DNA from: Takakia lepidozioides | Lineage: Eukaryota; Streptophyta; Takakiopsida; Takakiales; Takakiaceae | DNA length: 60,000 bases | Assembly (NCBI GenBank): GCA_030704615.1 | Contig: CM060732.1 | Span: forward strand, 35,943,053-36,003,052 | Reading direction: 5' to 3' | Shown: positions 43,901 to 56,487 of the stretch, piece after piece | Numbering within the stretch: position 1 is the first letter of the stretch | How the letters are laid out: the number at the start of each line of letters is the position of its first letter | Translations under genes and position numbers: made by a program | The notes under the pieces: generated by a model | What the model was told of the DNA's origin: nothing | Seen by the model: only the letters and a program-made list of their open reading frames with translations | The model's database searches: none

Positions 43901-46900
43901 AGCTGCACCTCGTTCTCCACAATTGGACCCGCTGCCTGAGGAGCCCAACTCTCCTGGTTTTGAAGGTGATCCTAACTTGAGCATTGGATTTTCAGGTTAG
44001 CTATATTTAAAGTTGATAGACTTCTCTAAAGATGTCTTCATCATCCAGCATTAGAGCTCCTTGATTAATTTCGTCGACAAAAACTAAATCCTGGTTGTTT
44101 TGTCTTAGAAGAACCTACCGTTATAGATCTACATGGGAGAGTTAGGTTTTCTGGAGGTGTGGCATCCTCACTCGTGTCTTGTATGTGACACATTCATGAT
44201 CATCATGCAAAAAGGTGGACTCAGATGTTTTGAGATGTCACTGCAGCAATGTAACTTTCGGCTTGTCTGAGAGCCATTGTGTCCAATATCATGGATGTGC
44301 TAGTCACCGTCCAACCATTGCCTGAAAGATAGAAAGGTGGTCGAGTTTTTCCTCCTTTGTCGGCAATTGTAAGAGGCTCAGCCAAATTGTGTGCACAGAT
44401 GGTGACCCACTCCCGGGCATCGATGGCTTGCGAATTGTGGGTGATGCCGTGTTGGGTGGTCGATTGACTGCGTGCGGCCACCCTCTCAATGGCACCGCCC
44501 TTTGTATTTTCCAGGTTCTTTCCCCTTCTCCTTTTGGACGCTAGATTGGTGTGGATGTGAAGCCATTTTGGGGTGTAGGGTGCGGGCAGGTGTACACCTG
44601 GTAACTGGATGACTCGATTCATGTATTGTAAATTGTCTGGGCTAGTCACACAGGTTTTTCTCACATTCAGGGTGCTTGCAAACATGTGTGAATTGTAGCT
44701 GGCAAATGAAAGTGATTGTGCTTTGGAGAGGCTGCTTGGGAAGGATTCTGGAAGTTGTCTAGTGTTATTGGTTTCTGAAGTGGAAGAAAGGAACCCTTGG
44801 CCTGTTGACGATGAACCCTGTCCATGAGTTTTTTATGAGAAGTGTTGGTTACTTGTTGGCGACAGTGGGTGCGGCATTATCAGAATGGGAGTGTAGCTTA
44901 CATTGAAGGTACTACTCCTTGCTATGTATGGATTCGATGTAGTGGTAGTTTCTACGTGCATTTATTTCTTTGAAGAGAAGAATGCATTCAAAAATAAAGT
45001 TCAACTCACAGACGATTATGTGCTCACCTAAAGGTGGAAAAGGCAGCTGTACTGATGTGGGGTAGCCCCAGTATCCAAATAAGAGAGACCAGTTATAAAT
45101 TTCCCAGAGCCAACTCTGAGTCATACAGTTGCCAAAGTTGTGCAAGTAGCCTTCCTACCAGTAAAAGGAACTGTCCTCCAAAAATAGAAGCAAAGTGAAT
45201 GTCGGTGGAAGGGGAGTGGTCAAAGAGCCAAGGCTTTAATCTGTACCAAAAAGCCAGGGGTCCTCCTTGCTTCTCTCCCTGTCCTTAATCATGGTAAGCT
45301 GCTTTCACACCACCAAGGGCTTGCCAGTTCTCTAGATCTCAATCTGCTTTGTGGCAAGAAACTGGTGCACTTCAGCTCAGTGTTACTTTACCAGTGGTTT
45401 TTTGGCTGTGAACTCTTGGTTTTATTGGGTCAATAAAAACTGTCTTTGAAGGCGCCCATATCCAGCCAAAAACTGGCTTATGACATTGTGGGGGCTGGGT
45501 GCAATGCAATCACAGGAGCAGCACAGCCACAGTACACTATCACTGCCGATGACATTGACTCTATGGTTGCTATTGAATGTGTGCCGATGGATGAGCGTGG
45601 TCGTAGAGTAAGTGCTGCATCTTTTGTAGGAATTTGACAGTCCCTTCCTAGAAATGTGCACTTGTGCCTTGTATCTCTTGACAGCCATCTTTTCTCCAAG
45701 GAGCATGGGGATATTTGCAGAACAGCCTTTTAAACTTATTGATAAATTACTGTCATAGATTGCAGGATGGGGATGATTTTCAACAAGTTCTGATATTGAT
45801 GGAACAAAACCTTTACAGCATGGTCCTGCTGACAATAGGTCGCAGCTATAACAATTGAGAACTGCCTTTCCTTGACCTTAGCTTCGTGCTCATAAGGTAG
45901 GAGACATCATGATGATTGTCTCACATTGGTATGGAAACCCCTAGGTGCTATGTGAGCTCTAGTTTGCTAGATTTCATGCACCTTGAAATCAAACAGAGAT
46001 CTTTGGACTCCATCCTTGACTAGTTCTCAACAAAGAATATTCAAGTGCATTTGGGGATTGTATGACTGTACTCCAAACCACGAAAACTTATCTTTTTGTG
46101 TGGTTGTGCCTGGTCTGCAGGGTGATCACGTGACTGTGATGGCCAACGATGGCAACTGGATAACACGAGGTCAGCCCTCCTTCTGAATTTCATGCATGTC
46201 CTATATCTTTCTAATTTGAGAAAAGACCGCATGTAGAAGCTGAGGTACAGGTCTACATATCTGTCTGTCTTTTATCCTGCTTTGTCCAAGGTGGCCCCCC
46301 TGTGGACATTTTAAAGTCAATGCTTTGGTTTTCTTTGTTCTCAGTTTTGTTCTTCAGTGGTTCTTTCTTATGTCCCTTAGGCCCTCCCTTGGGCCGAAAT
46401 ACGTCTTGGTTCTTCGTCTCTCTCTCTCTCTCACTCTGTGTCACTGTTAACGGACAGAAGTCCAACTTCTTTGACATAGACCAAGGTGTAGCTCAAGGAT
46501 GTACTCTCTCCCCTCTGCTGGTGGACCTGATGGTATTGTCAACGAGCTTATCAAGCACGGTGGCGATCCCATGATAGAGGCCCTAGTTCTCCTCTTTAAC
46601 CTTATCTGGAAGACTGAAATGATCCCCTTTCGCTGGCGACAGGGGGTCATTGTCAATCTATACAAGAAGAGTGACAGAGAAGAACCGGGGAACTACCGTG
46701 GCATCACGCTCCTCAATGCTGTTGGCAAGACATTCTGCAGAGTTATAAGTACTCGTCTCGAGGTTGATCTGGAGTCTAGAGGTTGTTTCCACGAAGGCCA
46801 AGCTGGCTTTCGGCGAAACAGGGGCTGTGTGGATCATATCTTCACTCTAAGCCAGATTATCCAGGGAAGGAAAAAAGAAGGGAAACCCACTTATGTTTTT

Positions 46901-49900
46901 TTCCTGGATGTCAAAAAGGCTTATGACACAGTGTGGAGAGATGGCCTATGGTTCCGCCTCTGGTCTTGTGGGATCAAGGGAAAGATGTGGAGAGTTGTCC
47001 ACAACTTGTATGCTCACACCAAAAGCTGTGTCACTGTTAACGGACAGAAGTCCAACTTCTTTGACATAGACCAAGGTGTAGCTCAAGGATGTACTCTCTC
47101 CCCTCTGCTCTTCAATGTTTTCATCAATCAGCTCCTCGAGGATGTGGAAAGTGAGGGATTTGGGTTAAGGGTGGGTGATACCACCATACCAGCCCTTATG
47201 TTTGCGGATGACTTCGCAGGCATAGGGGAGACTCCAACCAATCTCCAGGAGTTGATTGATTGCGCGAAGAGATACTTTGATCTTTGGGGGCTAGAGGCTA
47301 ATGTCAGCAAATGTGCAGTGGTAGCATTCAACGACAGAGGAGAGGGAGGAAGTGATCTTAAGTGGCAGTGGGGTAGCCAAGAGATCCCGGTCCTCCCTTC
47401 CTACACTTACCTGGGCGTTGAGTTCTCCTCCAATTGTAATTGGGATGCACATATCCGGAAAGTTGTTCAAACTGGCAAGGGCAAAGCTCTGGGGCTCACT
47501 AAATTTTTCCACTGCAGAGGGGTCAACTCTGAGGTCAAGAAAACCTTGCTTTGTCGCGTTATTAGACCTGCCTTGGAGTACGGATCTGCTATATGGGTTG
47601 ATAACTCCAACCAGGCTAAGTCTCTAGAATCCATTCAAGTGGGGGTGCTTAAGGAGTGTATGTCAGCATGCTCCAAAACAGCCAATGTGGCTGTTTTGGG
47701 TGAGTTTGGCATTCCGTCCTTACGCTCCCGACGAGATGAATTCAAGGTCAGATGGTGGGGTCAGCTGCAACATATGCCCAACACCAGATATCCTAAGTTA
47801 ATCGACTCTATATCTTGGAAACAGGACTGCCCTGTCAAACAGGCTAAGTCCTGGCAGAAGAGAGTAGAAGAGATCCTCAAGGACCTGGACCTGGATCCGC
47901 AAGTCTTGACCCTGCTGGATAAATCTGACTTAGAGGCTGTAGTGTCCTCAGCCATGTCTGTTGCCATGAGATTGTCTGATGAAAATGAAGTTAGGCAGAA
48001 AACTTCCCTGAACTTGTTTCCAGTCTGTGATGTGGGGGAGGACATCTTGGATGACCTCAAGGGTCTACCCACTCTCGGCACTAGACTGAAATTTAAACTC
48101 AGGGCAGGAAGCCTACCTTTGAACAGCAAACAGAAGCAGAGAGGAAAGGGAGAGTGCAATTGCCCGTTGTGTGGGCAATCTGAAGACAGTACTCATTTTC
48201 TGATACACTGTCCGGGGTTCTCTCACCAAAGAGACGCTCTCTTCAAATCTATTAAGGGAATTGTGTCTGTACCCCTGTTTACCAACTTTGAAAGTCTCGA
48301 GGCTGAGCCAAAAGCCCAGGCCCTCCTGAGGCCTAGTTTTTGGGCAAATCACACACAGCAGATTGATGCTTGTGTGAAGGGATTTCTAGAGGATATCTGG
48401 AAAACCCAGATTAATTCTTTATATGGAGGTAAGTCTTACTACCAACGTCAGCCCCTGACAGAGGTAGGTTCTGTCCCTTTTGTTCCCGCTCAAACTGGGC
48501 GCGGGGTCAATGGCCACAAGGCTACGGCAAACAACGTCTTATGAGTACAATCTCTGTCGCTCTGTGTGGCTTGACATGCCGACAACGCCCCTGTTTGAAG
48601 TTCTTGAGAAGCAAAACATGGAATGTGCTTGGTGATCTTCAAGTTGGGATCAAAATGGTCTGTGGATAATCTGGTCATGGAGAAGAACTTTCTTCTTAGA
48701 TTCGTGGAATGCGATTTCTTTTTATTAGAAGAACATAAAATAGTATGGGACTATGTGCTATGGCAATCTCAGGCTGGCCCTGGAACGGTTGATATGAATA
48801 CAATCTGTTCCTTTAAGATACTAACTCTGTTATTTTTGTCATGGGTGTGTAACCAGATTCAATGATGCAAGATCAGATTGAGAGCTACAGCACCGCTGGA
48901 CATGCAAGCTTTGAAGTACAGTTACTGGTCTGAGTTCCCTGCTGCCCTCTCCTTACAAGTTCCATATTTGTTGTCCATGTAATTGAACATCCTGCTGGTC
49001 AGGTCTGCTCAAGTGTGTGTGCTTGGAAAGCTCTATTGAACATGTATTTGGGCAATTTAACGAATGTGCAAGTTTGGAAAACACATGAAACAGAGGCTTG
49101 TTGCAGTGCATAACTTCACACATGCGCTCAATGATGCGTGTAGGAGTAGGTTTTGGGTGTAATTGGTGACCCTTATCGCTCTGAGTTGCTGAGGTGGGAG
49201 GTTGCACAGATGGAAGGAGCTTCTGATGAAAGTATGGAGCCTGCCATTCTGACCCTGCGGCGCTCCAATTATGAGCTGCGCAAAAACACTACGCGTAGAG
49301 TAGTCATCAGTGAAAAATATGCTTCAGATACCTCTGTATGTCCCCCTCCCCCTCAGGTTCAACTTCTGTTGCTATGGTTTCATATAAATTTAAAGGTTCC
49401 TCATCAGTGATGGATGCCTATCTATGAAGATTTGTAGTGCTTAGTAGCTTACCTGCATGAGGCAGCCTGTCTCCCAGCAAGATAAGCGTGTCATCATACA
49501 CTCTTTTGGTTTTCCCTTGTAGTTCTGTGTATAGACCCTATGGGCTGCAATCAATTTATCTCCTCTTGTCCTATGTCCCTTTATGCGTAATTTGACTTTC
49601 GTTGTATTGACTGTTGAAGCCTGTGTGGCCTCTTAGGAACTGATGGAATGATGGGGCATTGTACTTGGCAGATTAAAATACCTGTGGGCCATTTCATACA
49701 GTGCCTGATTACAAGCCATGATGGCAGACAATATTACCTTGAATTCCGGGATAGCCGGTAAGTTTATTTTTTATTGCCTTAAATAAATACAATTGAACTC
49801 CTGCAGGATGAGAGGTGAACTATACTTGTCTTGTGGCTTAGATGTTTGAGACTCGGGAAAGGAATATTGTAAATCAAACCGTAAAACTCTGGCTTGAGAA

Positions 49901-50673
49901 AGCTTGAGCTCTTGATCTTGCAGATTGAGCAGCTCATGGCGGTCGCCATTGTTAGCTGGTGTACCTCCTGTTCTCCGCTCCATGATTGTCCTACATACTG
50001 ACAATCTGACTCTTTCTGTGAAGCTAGAATGTCCGCACAGAGGACTTTCCAGATTGTTTGTTGGATTGGACTCTTGGTCACTGATGGTGGTTACATTTGT
50101 CTTGATGACTAATGCCTATTTGACTGGGTGCAACCCTCCACAATTACACTGGTCCCCATAAATATGTTGCCCATCTGCTTGTAGTGAATGCAGATTTGAG
50201 TACCATGATTGTTGCTTGGTGCAGGACGCGGGATGTTGCAGTGCTGACCGTACGATTGTTTCAGAAAGCGGTATGTTTTTGGCCTTTGGCCTTGTCTCCT
50301 TCATGGCCGTCAAGATAGTTGCAGTATCAGGACTTCCATTTGTAAGGACAAGACACCTTGGATGGTTTAAATCATGTCGCCAACAGTGGGTGCTTCTGGC
50401 ACACCTCCTTGGCATTTTAGTGTACCTTTTGTACATGAGGTTCCTTGATTTTGAGCGAAGGCAGAACCTCTCATCTTGGCATACTAGGATGACTACGTCT
50501 TATCTTGGTATTAGGGATGATTGGATTTCCAGGCTGCAATTGTAGTTATGGTGTCTGAGGTCAACATTTTGAGCCTGTCTTCAAGTCCAGAGTGTATCAT
50601 GTATGGATGCTTGCAGGCCATAGAAGAGCAGAAGAGAAAAGGCAGGCGCAAGTGGTTGCGAGGGCGCGAGTGA
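37942..50673 (+). CDS. Conserved plant coiled-coil protein of unknown function
   Basis: Twenty-two exons with matching phases give 786 aa: 37,942-38,119; 38,421-38,509; 38,690-38,746; 39,104-39,417; 39,742-39,847; 40,175-40,246; 40,978-41,037; 41,137-41,241; 41,368-41,478; 42,373-42,414; 42,633-42,737; 43,113-43,252; 43,739-43,995; 44,109-44,180; 44,843-44,908; 45,516-45,607; 46,121-46,169; 48,857-48,927; 49,150-49,335; 49,672-49,757; 50,225-50,270; 50,617-50,673. All introns are GT-AG except the one after 40,246, which has a GC donor. The first junction is tentative. The protein has an N-terminal coiled coil (LVQVLEAAESAIREQ), a conserved AYDQQQQGLVDAASKALSYRQDI block and LMPLLAEFDLQPPV. A Pro/Ser-rich linker is followed by a C-terminal region with WVRHYQNGS, YTITADDIDS and RDVAVLTVRLF, and a basic tail. 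I recall a matching uncharacterised land-plant family (Arabidopsis At5g23490-like; identifier uncertain). No enzyme motif is seen. Confidence 0.9.
46436..46519 (+). repeat. 84-bp exact duplication of internal LINE segment
   Basis: Identical to 47,026-47,109 (offset 590 bp), covering the code for CVTVNGQKSNFF through TLSPL. The sequence switches at 46,520 into the RT start region (GGPDGIVNEL). This points to template switching during reverse transcription at the 5' end. Confidence 0.95.
46436..48544 (+). mobile_element. 5'-truncated LINE with intact reverse transcriptase frame, in intron
   Basis: Lies in the 2.7-kb intron between exons 17 and 18 of the coiled-coil gene, same strand. The open frame to TGA at 48,544 (from about 46,520; some 675 codons) has RT motifs: NYRGITLLN, AGFRRNRGCVDHI, VFFLDVKKAYDTVWRDG (first Asp), GVAQGCTLSPLLF and FADDF at 47,211. 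A C-terminal zinc-knuckle-like CPLCGQSEDSTHFLIHC follows. No endonuclease domain is present because the 5' part is missing. The frame has no stop, so the insertion is young. The first 84 bp duplicate an internal segment. The 3' end is at or a few bases after the stop codon, without a poly(A) tail; CT-rich DNA flanks the 5' end. Type: non-LTR RT of the Jockey/CR1-like kind, exact clade not assigned. Confidence 0.92.
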
Positions 50674-51056
50674 GTAGGGATCTAGAATGATCCAGTTGCA
50701 TCTAGGTTACATTGCCCACGGGTGCCCAAGGGGGCACTACTCTGTATTTTACGCCATGTACTTCCCGGCTGAGTTAGTTGTGTTGAGCTTTAGTATATTG
50801 AAAAATTCTGTAGCTATCCATGGCCTGATCTACTGATTATTTACAAAATGGAACACTGTGTCCATCCACCTGGTCTGACTGTATTCTCTAGTTACTTTAA
50901 CACCTACACAATATTGCTTTATGCAAATGTATTTTTGGATCTGACAGCAAGTGTGGACATTGATAGTTCTGGAAACACATTACATGAATTTCTGTGCGCG
51001 CTTTCAGGACTGATTTGTGCAAGGCATCAAGATAATGTAAGTGTTTGATCCCTGAA
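50674..51056. other. 3' flank of coiled-coil gene
   Basis: Likely 3' UTR then intergenic DNA; nothing recognisable. Confidence 0.4.
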
Positions 51057-51297
51057 CTCATACCTCCCGTTTTGTCAATCGCCCTGCTCTTTAAACAGCC
51101 ATGGCACTGCCTGGGTACTATGCCGATATGAATTGTTGTAACCAAATTTGCTAGACATTAATTTCTGTTTGAAGGCCTCATACCTCCCGATTTGCCAATC
51201 GCCCTGCTCTTTCAACAGCCATGTCACCTGGTTACTATGCCCATATGAATTGTCGTGATCAAATTTGCTAGACATTAGTTTCTGTTTGAAGGCCTCA
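51057..51297. repeat. ~120-bp tandem duplication
   Basis: Units begin CTCATACCTCCCG at 51,057 and 51,177 and end TTTCTGTTTGAAGGC. They differ by several substitutions and a 3-bp deletion (period 120, then 117). The minus-strand frame across it repeats AFKQKLMSSKF, but no family is recognised. Confidence 0.9.
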
Positions 51298-51797
51298 ATG
51301 TAACCAGGTGACAAGAAGTTTTCTGCCTGCAAAGAGGTAATCTCAGTGGCTGTGTCCAAGTTGTGGGAGTAATTGGCTTGGGGAAAGATGGACCTCACAG
51401 GAAGATCAGTATTACATTCAATCCACTAAGTAGATCTTACTATTAAACCCTTTACCTGCAATTTAAGGACAAATTGATGGTGACCATCACACCATTGCAG
51501 ATAGATTGATTCTTGCTAATTGTGCGGCAATGTCCCCGTGGAGAATCAAACCCCTTGAAAGCTACAGTGGCTTATCTAGACAGTCAACATGCATTCAAAT
51601 ACGTGCAAGCTTACAGGCCATGTGCGGAATACAATGCGAGCTTGAATCATGTAGAGACTTGTCATCCTGAACTTCATACAATTGAGTCTAAATTATCCAG
51701 AGTAAGAACAACATTCTGATTGTGACATGCTGCTACAAAGACCTGGACCCTGCTTGTCATGGGCTGCCAGTTGGTGGCTTATACCTGTAGAAATTAG
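51298..51797. other. Intergenic, nothing recognised
   Basis: Short frames only, no domain or splice support. Confidence 0.4.
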
Positions 51798-52110
51798 CAC
51801 CTGACAATATACTTAGTATGGCTATCGCAATCCCACTGTTGGGATACCATATCCCCAGCCCCTGCCCACGTTGTCTTGATGTATCAAACTACTGCCTGAT
51901 CAAGAAGGGTTCACCTACGTCTATACAATGGAACCACCTGTTGAAGAATGGAAACTTCATCGTCCACTACTGCAAGACATCGTCATCAAATTGATCTGCC
52001 CCTAATGTTGACATGGTTGGCTTCACACCACCCAAACCAAGTGCTATCAAGTACAGTGAAATATAGAAGAATACCAGTTCACTAGAAGTTCCACGTTGGC
52101 AGACGCTGGC
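51798..52110 (-). pseudogene. NPF/PTR transporter exon relic
   Basis: The minus strand reads ELVFFYISLYLIALGLGGVKP, then TMSTLGADQFDDD, the signature of NPF (nitrate/peptide) transporters (FFYxxLYLIALGxGGIKP and FGADQFDD). After a TAG it continues PFFNRWFHCIDVGEP, another TAG, then GQGLGIWYPNSGIAIAILSI. These parallel the family's SFFNWFYFSINIGAL and GWGLGFGIPT segments. Only this conserved membrane region survives, with two stops, so it is a dead fragment. It lies directly beyond the 3' end of the PPR pseudogene on the same strand. Confidence 0.8.
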
Positions 52111-52194
52111 TTTTGGGCTACACGGTCGATGCCTGAAATTGATATAGTGACACTGCTGTTCAACAATTGCTTGTCCAACACAATTCACGATAAA

Positions 52195-54516
52195 TGATTG
52201 AGACCCTCCCATAAGAATCCCCACAAGAACAGAACCCATCTTGAAAATGGTGAAAGCGGTTGGCATCCGGTACAACAATTGCTCACCAGCAATTCTAGAT
52301 ATGCACTTAGTAGCTGTGTGGCAATCACCGGACACCCGGAGGTTCTTGATGAGATGGAGAGGTGTCCCAGGGGACATGCTGATGAGCCCAAAAGCAATGG
52401 CCAGTCTTTCGCTGTGGTGGCAAAGTGAACATTCCTTGTGCCCCTCCTCGACATCATGCAATATAAAGCCTGTGTCAGGCATGTATCCCACTTCCTACAT
52501 GTGCCCACACAATCTCTTCAGCTCCACATGAACTTCATCATGAATTTTGTGGATGCAATTTGTCATCTACAACAAAAGTGTGCACCTGGTTGTTGTCAAC
52601 CTCGATAGAGCACCGACCTGGCTCCTTTCTGACACCTCTGTACTTCATCATCTTTCTCAGCTTCACAGTATCGACCCACCTGCCAGCAGCAGCATAGATG
52701 TTTGATAGCAGCACATAAGTGGCTGCATCCTGTGGATCCAACTGGAGAAGGCATTTTGCTGCATGCTCTGCTACCTCCACATCACCATGAATCCTGCAGG
52801 CACCAAGCAAAGGCCCCCCACGATGCAGCATGTCCTTTGATTGGCATTCTGTTAACCAAGTCCTCTGCCCATGCTGAGATATCCTGCGATCATCACATTC
52901 CATGACACCCCATCCCGCTTGGATGTACTATCAAATACTCGATGTGCTTCCTTTTGGCTTCCACGTTTGGCATACATGTCAACAAGGGTATTTTCCAGAA
53001 TGATATTTGCCTCAAATCCAGCTTTCATGATCTCAGCATGGGATCATGAAATCTGGGATCTTTCACCTTTTCCAAGGCTGCGAGGCTGGGACACACATTG
53101 AGAATGCAAACAAATTTAACCTGATTGGGCATCACACCTTCCCGTACCATTTGCTCATAAGTCTCCAAAGCCTCCCTACCACACCCATGCTGCACATATC
53201 CTGCAGTCATCGCACTCCATGAGACCACATTTCGCAGAGCCATATTATCAAATACTTGACGAGAATCCTTCAAGTTCCCACATTTGGCATACATGTGAAT
53301 AAGGGTGTTATCCAGATTTATCCATGACGCAGTTCCGGCTTTGATGATGTCCGTGTGGACCTCTTTGCCCTTTTCGAGGGCTGCCAGGCTGGCACACACT
53401 TTGAGAACGCAAACAAAGGTGACCTGGTCAGGCATCACCCCTCCCTGTATCATCTTTTCATATGTCTTGAAAGCCTCCCAACAACAACCATTCAGAGCAT
53501 ATCCTGCAATCATGGCGCTCCATGAGACCACATTTCTCTCAGCCATATTGTCAAACACTTGCCGTGCAACCTTCATGTTCCCACATTTGGCATACATGTT
53601 AACAATGGCAGTCTCCAAAATAATATTTGGCTCAATTCCAGTTTTGGTTGATGTCAGCGTGAACCGCTTTGCCCTTTTCTGTGGCTGCCAGGTTGGCACA
53701 TGCGTTGAGAACGCAAACAAATCTGGTGTCACTCCTTACTGTATCATTTGCTCATGAGTCTCCAAAGCCACAGCCATGCTCAGCATATCCATCTATCATT
53801 GCAGTCCATGCAACCACATCTCGCTGAACCATGTTGTCAAGCACTTGGCGTGCACCCTTCATGCTCCCACATTTGACATACATATTGACAAGCATATTCT
53901 GAAGAATGATATCTGGCACAACTCCAGCTTTAATGATGTCAGTGTGGATCTCCATACCCCTTTCCAGGGCTGCCAGGCTGGCACTAGTCTTGAGAACACA
54001 ATTGAATGTGACCATGTTAGGCAATACCCCTTCATGTATCATTTGCTCATAGATATTGACAGCCCCCCTACCACATCCATGCTGGACATATCCTGCCATC
54101 ATTATCGTCCATGTAACACACTTCGTGCAGGCATGTTGTCAAACACAAGGCACGGATTCACCACACTCTGGCACTTGGGCATACATGGTCACAAGGGTGT
54201 TGAGTGAAAAGATGTTTGGCTTGAATCCACTTCGGATAATGTGGGCATGCACCTGTTTTCCCTCTTCTAGGCCTCTCCTCTTGCCACACTCCTGTAAGAG
54301 ACACACATATATACTAGAGTCGGCCAAAATGCCGCCCTGGTTCAAAATCTGCAGCGCCTCTTTCAGTTGTCCTGCCTTGCATAGTGACCTCACATCCTCA
54401 CTAGTGCCAAAAGAGTTCTTGTTGCCTAGGTCTTTGGATCCTCTTTCAAAAGGAGTATTCATGGCGGAGGTGCCTGATTCACATGACAGTACCTTGCTCA
54501 ACCTTGCATCCTGCAT
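52195..54516 (-). pseudogene. PPR protein (PLS class, DYW type), frameshifted pseudogene
   Basis: Intronless minus-strand locus starting MQDARLSKVL at 54,516. Successive pentatricopeptide units follow (LVNMYVKCGSMKGARQVLDN, VVSWSAMIAGYALNG, VTFVCVLKVCASLAALEKG and similar). Then come E/E+ motifs (AATYVLLSNIYAAAGRW) and a DYW-type deaminase region with HSERLAIAFGLI and GDCHTATK. The ending DANRFHHFQDGFCSCGD lies in a shifted frame near 52,210-52,270. DYW proteins edit C to U in organelle RNA. Lesions include frame changes near 54,110-54,185, 53,640-53,740, 52,860-52,910, 52,530-52,550 and 52,270, plus stops at 54,139, 53,025 and in the CAG-TAA context near 53,735. The conserved HSE and CHTATK zinc-site residues persist. 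Decay is recent to moderate. Confidence 0.9.
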
Positions 54517-56432
54517 GACTCAGAACCTCTTCAGTTACAAACCTTTGGAATCATAGAATACATCTCACAGCTCCTACATACAAGAGAGGTCTCTTCATGA
54601 CAACAGCTTACATGCTACATGTTAACAGGATTTTTATGTGGGTTGTTTGACAGATCACAGCATGAACATGTGCAACCCATACTTTAGCCAACACGAGCTG
54701 CAATAACATCACTGCTATTTCATGCAGTACCCGCTAAGAACCACCTCTGACAACTGTATTCACCTTCACACTGAAAAATCCACTCCAATACCCGTGTAAA
54801 ATTCCCTCATTGTGTTACCTCCTATGCAGTGCCAACACACAACTTCTCTTCTCCATTTCACTGAAAGGGGATAAATAACTGACCCCTCATTCAAAACATA
54901 GAAACACTTCTCAATCGGATAGGTAATGAATGGCTCACTGTCTGCTGACTTGAATATTATAAGGAGAGTACTAAGAAAAACACACCCCATGAAACTACTA
55001 GAGGAAGATCAGACGTCTGAGAGGTCTGCATCCATAAAAGAGGAGGGACTGTCATACTGGAAGCGCTCCGACCATCCCCCTCCACCAGGGTTTGCCATAG
55101 ACTTTCGCCTAGAAGCTGCCAGGTTCTCCAATTGACCATCTACCCATGCAGGCTTCGTGTGGCAATCAATCCACAGTGCCTTGTTGGTACTCTTGTGCAT
55201 GACAGATGGTCCGGATTGATCTGCATGCCCAATCCATCCCTATCTTAGAGAGAGAGACAAATCATGGGCACTATGATAGTTGCAAGAAACAATGCGGCAG
55301 TGAAAAGGGAGAGACTGTAGTCCTTGACAGTTGAGAAGCGTCACCTCAAGGGCTTTGTCCCGGCAGGATAGAAAGCATCAGCTTCACTCCAGCACTGTCC
55401 CTCTAGCCCTCTAGCATGCTAGACCATTGAATATTGTTGTCGAGTCACAGGGAATTCTGTGTGGATCTATGTGAATGCGGTGGCATTGCACTTATACTTG
55501 ACAGCATGAGGATGATCCGACACTACTCCACTCGACCTCTAGCTTGCAACCGAAGTGACACATGTGGCCACACTGCCCGTCACAGATGGGATGAAAGACG
55601 ATCTACTCGTGCCGTTCCCTGCATAGAGAGAGAGAGAAAATTCTCAAGCCTCTCGCCTGTTCTGAAACACCGCGTTGGGTACAGTAGACCAGCCAGGAGA
55701 GCAATGTACATTGACCGGATCATGTAGAAGGTGTACACATATACTCCAGTATGCTGCTGCTACAGAGCCCTAGTACATGACTTCTACAGAGCCTAGCACA
55801 AGAGACCCCTGGATTCGTTCGCCATCAAATGTCATGTTCGTTCACTAGAAACCTTCATGGACATACGCCTTTACCAACAGAGACGTACGAGTAGTTTTAA
55901 GAGAAATGCCCACCCACGACAGGATTAAGTAATCCAAGAGTGGAGTTAGGATAGAGAGAGCCAAAGGGATCAGAAAATTCTTGAGTGTTGTTACGAAGAA
56001 CTTTAGCCATTGTCAAGGAAAAGAGCGAAAGGGCTGCAATCACATTGCCAGAAAGCTATAAATACAGCTTGATGTGTGGTCTCTACTGTAACACAAGCAT
56101 TCACCTGATTGCCTCGATTATCCCACAATTGATGCAGCCTAGCCTCGACGTCTGCGAGGACTGTCCCACAGACAAGGATCGTGGATGGATATCGTCCATC
56201 CACTTGCGTGTTGTCTCGTATTCACTTTTCAGTAGGTCGTCGCCTTCGTCACTGCCAAGCTGCAGGTGCTCTCTTGTATGGACTGTATGGACTCTGAATT
56301 GAGAGCTCATGGAGCTGCAAGTTGAGTCCTTGCTCACTGTCCTGGTTCTTTGGAGCAACAGATCAGAACAACTTGAGTGCCTCATTTTAAATGCACTGTG
56401 GAGAATCTATGTTTCTCCAGTTCTGAAGAATC
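54517..56432. other. Intergenic, no supported gene
   Basis: About 1.9 kb. Frames at 55,434-55,727, 55,985-56,302 and elsewhere have no recognisable motif or splice partners. Some of this may be promoter DNA left from the PPR gene. Confidence 0.4.
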
Positions 56433-56487
56433 TCAAGTTCTAGAGTTCTTTGATCAAGTTCTAGAGTTCTTTGAGCAAGTTCTTCAG
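56433..56487 (+). repeat. 21-bp tandem repeat
   Basis: TCAAGTTCTAGAGTTCTTTGA occurs at 56,433 and 56,454 and partially at 56,475. In one plus-strand frame it reads as heptads QVLEFFD/QVLEFFE, but the surrounding frame is only 64 codons with no known homologue. Confidence 0.85.
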
